The notes beneath the pieces were generated by a model. It saw only the letters and a list, made by a program, of their open reading frames with translations, was not told where the DNA came from and made no database searches. DNA of 64,000 nt from Lucinisca nassula. Taxonomy: Eukaryota; Mollusca; Bivalvia; Lucinida; Lucinidae. The stretch is from NCBI GenBank assembly GCA_963580285.1, contig OY757017.1:110145245-110209244 (forward strand), written 5' to 3'. Position numbers and translations under genes: made by a program. Shown piece by piece: positions 61,380 through 64,000 of the stretch. Within the stretch, counting starts at the first letter, position 1. Every line of letters starts with the position of its first letter.

Positions 61380-62345
61380 CCTTGAAATTGAGTTGGCACG
61401 GTTTATTCATGGGTTCTGCACATCAGCTCATTGAGGGGGATATTCGACCAAAGTTTAAAGAAAAGCCATCCAGGGGTAAAAGGGACGTGGAACGGACACA
61501 AGATTCAAAGTTTCAAACCCGTGACTCTCACATGTGACCTTGACCTTGAGTCGGCATGGTTTATTCATGAGTTCTGCAGATCAGCTCACTGAGGGGAGAT
61601 ATTTGGCCAAAATTTAATGAAAATCCTTCAAGGGGTGAAGGAGATATGGGGACACAAAAAAGAACTTGTGACCTTCAACTGTGCCCTTGACATTGAGTCA
61701 GCATGATTCATGTATGGGTTCTGCACATCAGCTCACTGAGGGGGATAGTTGACCAAAGTTTAATGAAAATCTTTTAGGGAGTAAAACGGTATGGACACAA
61801 AGTTCAAATTCGTAACCTCATGTGTGACCTTGACCTTGAGTCAGCATGGTTCAGTTATGGGTTGTGCACATCAGTTCACTGATGAGGGGTATTTGACCAA
61901 AGTTAAAAGAAAATCCCTTAAAGGGTAAAGAAGATATGGAACGGACACAAAATTCAAAGTTTCAATCTCGTGACCTTCAAATGTGACCTTGATCGCGAGT
62001 CGGCATGATTCATTTATGGGCTCTGCACATGAGCTCACCGAGGGGGATAACCGACTACAGTTTAATGAAAATCCTTTGCAGGGTAAAAGGGATATGGAAC
62101 GGACACAAAATGCAAAGTTTTAAACTCGTGACGATCAAATGTGACCTTGGCCTTGAGTCGGCTTGGTTCATTAATGGGTTCTGCACATCAGCTCACTGAA
62201 ATGAATATTTGACCAATGGTTAATGAAAATCTATCAAAGGGTTCAGTAGATAAGGAGCGGACAAGAAATTGTTACGGACAGACAGACGGACGGACGGTCA
62301 GACGAAGGTCGTTCCTATGATCCCATTCCGCTTCGCAGCGGGGGA
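61380..62345. repeat. ~152-bp tandem array, 6 units
   Basis: TTCTGCACATCAGCTCA-type anchors at 61414, 61572, 61719, 61861, 62021 and 62179 (offsets 142-160). Units share GTGACCTTGACCTTGAGTC, GACCAAAGTTTAATGAAAAT and GGATATGGAACGGACACAAA. It ends ACAGACAGACGGACGGACGG and CCATTCCGCTTCGCAGCGGG at about 62276-62343. Confidence 0.92.
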
Positions 62346-62374
62346 TTAAATTTTAATTACAGTGTAATAAGTTA

Positions 62375-63190
62375 AGTAAACATGTATTTCGAACTTATGG
62401 TGACTTAGTATATAAATTCAGAAAAATATATAACCGCAATGACCTCAGCACCCAATTTCGTAAAATCATTCTTCGATATAAAAAGATTGGGTACAACATG
62501 GATATTATACGACAGACTGCATGCATGGTAGCTAACCCAATCACGGTTGGCAACTTTGCTTTCCTTTTTAATTGCACGCCGGTGGGTCAGGCCTCAGATT
62601 CTATGACGGCTGCAACGTAAAGGCTTATTGATAATTAGAGAGATAATGTTGGTTGGTGCCTGATGCTCTGTCTCTGGTCGGGCTCATCGGAGTCTAACTG
62701 TTGGTTTTCTTTTGCTCCAGCATTTCAGTGGTTTCTTGCTGTCGAGTCCTCACCGTTGTCTCACCTCTGTGGTTCTTTGAATTTTGTGTTCACGGAGATG
62801 TTGCACTGATGAGTTAGGAGGCCTTCATGCGGACTGAACAAATTATTTGTCTGAATCGCGACGGAAGTAAGGGCGAGGATTGTGGCCACGTAAAATCGAT
62901 TTAAGCCCCCCAGTGGAAATCTTCCACTGACCGTTCCAAGGCGGCTCTTCTGTGGCGATTTATTTATGTTGTTGTTTGTTACTTGCTGTGTGTATCACTT
63001 GTGTCTTTTGGTTTTGGATGGCCATATGGCCATTTTGTGGGAAAGTGACTGTCCTTATGCCCTTCCTTCATATAGGTTTCCATTATGGTCTGGTCGCTTA
63101 ATGTTTGTATTTCTTTCCCTTTGGTGTCTTTTATGGGTGGAGTAAGTTAATTGTATCAATTCCTGATCTTTGTTTTACTTCTACTTTCCA
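62375..63190 (+). mobile_element. Family B retroelement 3' end, subfamily 2, plus copy
   Basis: A broken coding tail (about 62390-62575; TATGGTGACTTAGTATATAA, CACCCAATTTCGTAAAATCA, AAAAAGATTGGGTACAACAT, GCATGGTAGCTAACCCAATC) leads into the full 3' untranslated region: CACGCCGGTGGGTCAGGCCT, TTGGTGCCTGATGCTCTGTC, CCTTCATGCGGACTGAACAA, CTTGCTGTGTGTATCACTTG, ending TTTGTTTTACTTCTACTTTC. Confidence 0.9.
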
Positions 63191-63299
63191 TGCTCATCCA
63201 AGTATTGTCATGTTGGGTCTTAAGGAATTTCGTTTAGACAACGAGGAAGCGGAAGCGTGGTGAGTGGGCGCTACCTGATCTAGAATTGCGTTGACATAG

Positions 63300-64000
63300 A
63301 AACTTCATATTACATATCAACTTTATAACTATTGTTGCCTGCCATTAAGTTTCATCTCAATCAGATTATCGCTTTGGGAGATGTCCTTTGAAGCATTTCA
63401 AGATAGGCACAATGACAGCCACCTTGGATTTTGCTATTCTGAATCTTCATATTGTCCAATTGTCTCTCATAATGTTACGGCATAATTTGGTTTGGTTTTG
63501 CCTTTCAAGATTACTTCACTCATATCGAGCCGATGGTTAATCAGAGGTAGGCAAAAACCGGTGTACCCGGAGAAAAACCAGCCGTTGCAGAACTGAGCGT
63601 CTCACATGTGACCCGAGCCTGGCCCGAACTACAGCGGTGAGAGACCAAATGATTAAGAGTCAGCGCTTCTATCCACTAGGCCTCGGAGGCCCGTCTTGGG
63701 CTTAACTTGACATATCGATAAGGAGCAGATGATGTTTGAAGGTTTTCAAGACGGTCACCATGGCAGCCATCTTGGATATTGGAACAATTCTGAATCCTCA
63801 TGTCACTTTGATGCCTCCTATCAAGTTCAATCTAACTTCCGACTTACTGTTATGGAGGAGATCCGGTCATCATTAACCTCAAGCTTGATAATATCTCTAT
63901 CAAAAGTGAAGTCACTGTATATTGGACATCATTTTCCCCATTATAAGTCTATGAACGACTAAAGGGCGTGTAACTCTCACGTGAATGATTTGACGGTTGT
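63300..64000. repeat. Tandem-type repeat interrupted by SINE S
   Basis: GCATTTCAAGATAGGCACAATGACAGCCACCTTGGAT near 63391 and GGTTTTCAAGACGGTCACCATGGCAGCCATCTTGGAT near 63740 are related units; both lead to GAATC(T/C)TCAT. The SINE at 63482-63694 separates them. It continues past the right edge. Confidence 0.6.
63482..63694 (-). mobile_element. tRNA-derived SINE S, full minus copy
   Basis: Head at the right (GGGCCTCCGAGGCCTAGTGG on minus, reading in from 63693), B box region GTAGTTCGGGCCAGGC, then GGGTCACATGTGAGACGCTC, TCTGCAACGGCTGGTTTTTC, GGTTAATCAG and the tail GAAAGGCAAAACCAAACCAA at 63482. No clear target duplication. Confidence 0.88.

Noticed and set aside
57120..62345. CRISPR-like repeat arrays
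   Set aside because: Units are 150-300 bp with no short repeat plus unique spacer structure, and the DNA is animal.
1..64000. rRNA genes, bacterial-type operons or plasmid/prophage content
   Set aside because: No rRNA-like stretches, no clustered long frames, no Shine-Dalgarno context; composition and introns are animal throughout.

Overview
The window is nuclear DNA of an animal, most probably a bivalve mollusc. The reasons are large spliced introns, tRNA-derived SINEs with mollusc-type tails ending in a GACGTTAAAC-like motif, many arrays of 145-190 bp tandem repeats, Tc1-like, Ty3-like and LINE relics, and very few long open frames. The species call is inference; no search was run.

The one host gene I can support is on the minus strand. 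Seven exons (56.4, 39.1, 38.2, 35.0, 31.4, 27.2 and 1.9 kb) encode an internal 367-residue part of an LDL-receptor-related (LRP-like) protein: the end of one YWTD beta-propeller, a six-cysteine EGF-like module, and the start of a second propeller. Every splice junction is canonical and all six intron phases agree, so no exon need be missing between them. The gene runs off both ends of the window. Its introns are 17.2, 0.7, 3.1, 3.5, 4.0 and 25.1 kb and hold almost everything else seen here.

Layout, left to right: 0-3.4 kb, ends of retroelement family B around a 383-bp tandem duplication, then exon 7. 3.4-7.3 kb, SINEs, inverted repeats and a GATA microsatellite. 7.7-9.3 kb, a broken LINE reverse transcriptase with an embedded PHD-like finger. 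9.7-13.8 kb, two copies of a hairpin-bearing element (one split by a TA-flanked MITE), a tRNA-derived SINE with intact target-site duplication, and a 160-bp array. 14-24 kb, tRNA-like sequences, more arrays, an AT-rich block with a 14-bp motif every ~340 bp, and a partial OTU-domain gene. 25-35 kb, exons 4-6 among family B and family D copies and large hairpins. 35.8-37.3 kb, a Ty3/gypsy pol relic with integrase before reverse transcriptase. 38-39 kb, exons 2 and 3. 41-44 kb, several layers of nested Tc1, family C and family B insertions. 44.4-56 kb, palindromic MITEs, C-rich minisatellites, family B copies and a 165-bp array. 56.3 kb, exon 1 with a SINE tail touching its 5' splice site. 57-64 kb, 300-bp and 150-bp arrays, SINEs and another family B copy.

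The points most worth following are: a dispersed hairpin family whose stem columns change together between copies; the integrase-first gypsy relic; several unrelated arrays with near-nucleosomal period; a repeated exon-like module with splice-like borders; and a 301-bp SINE with a perfect 15-bp target duplication but no visible tRNA-type promoter.
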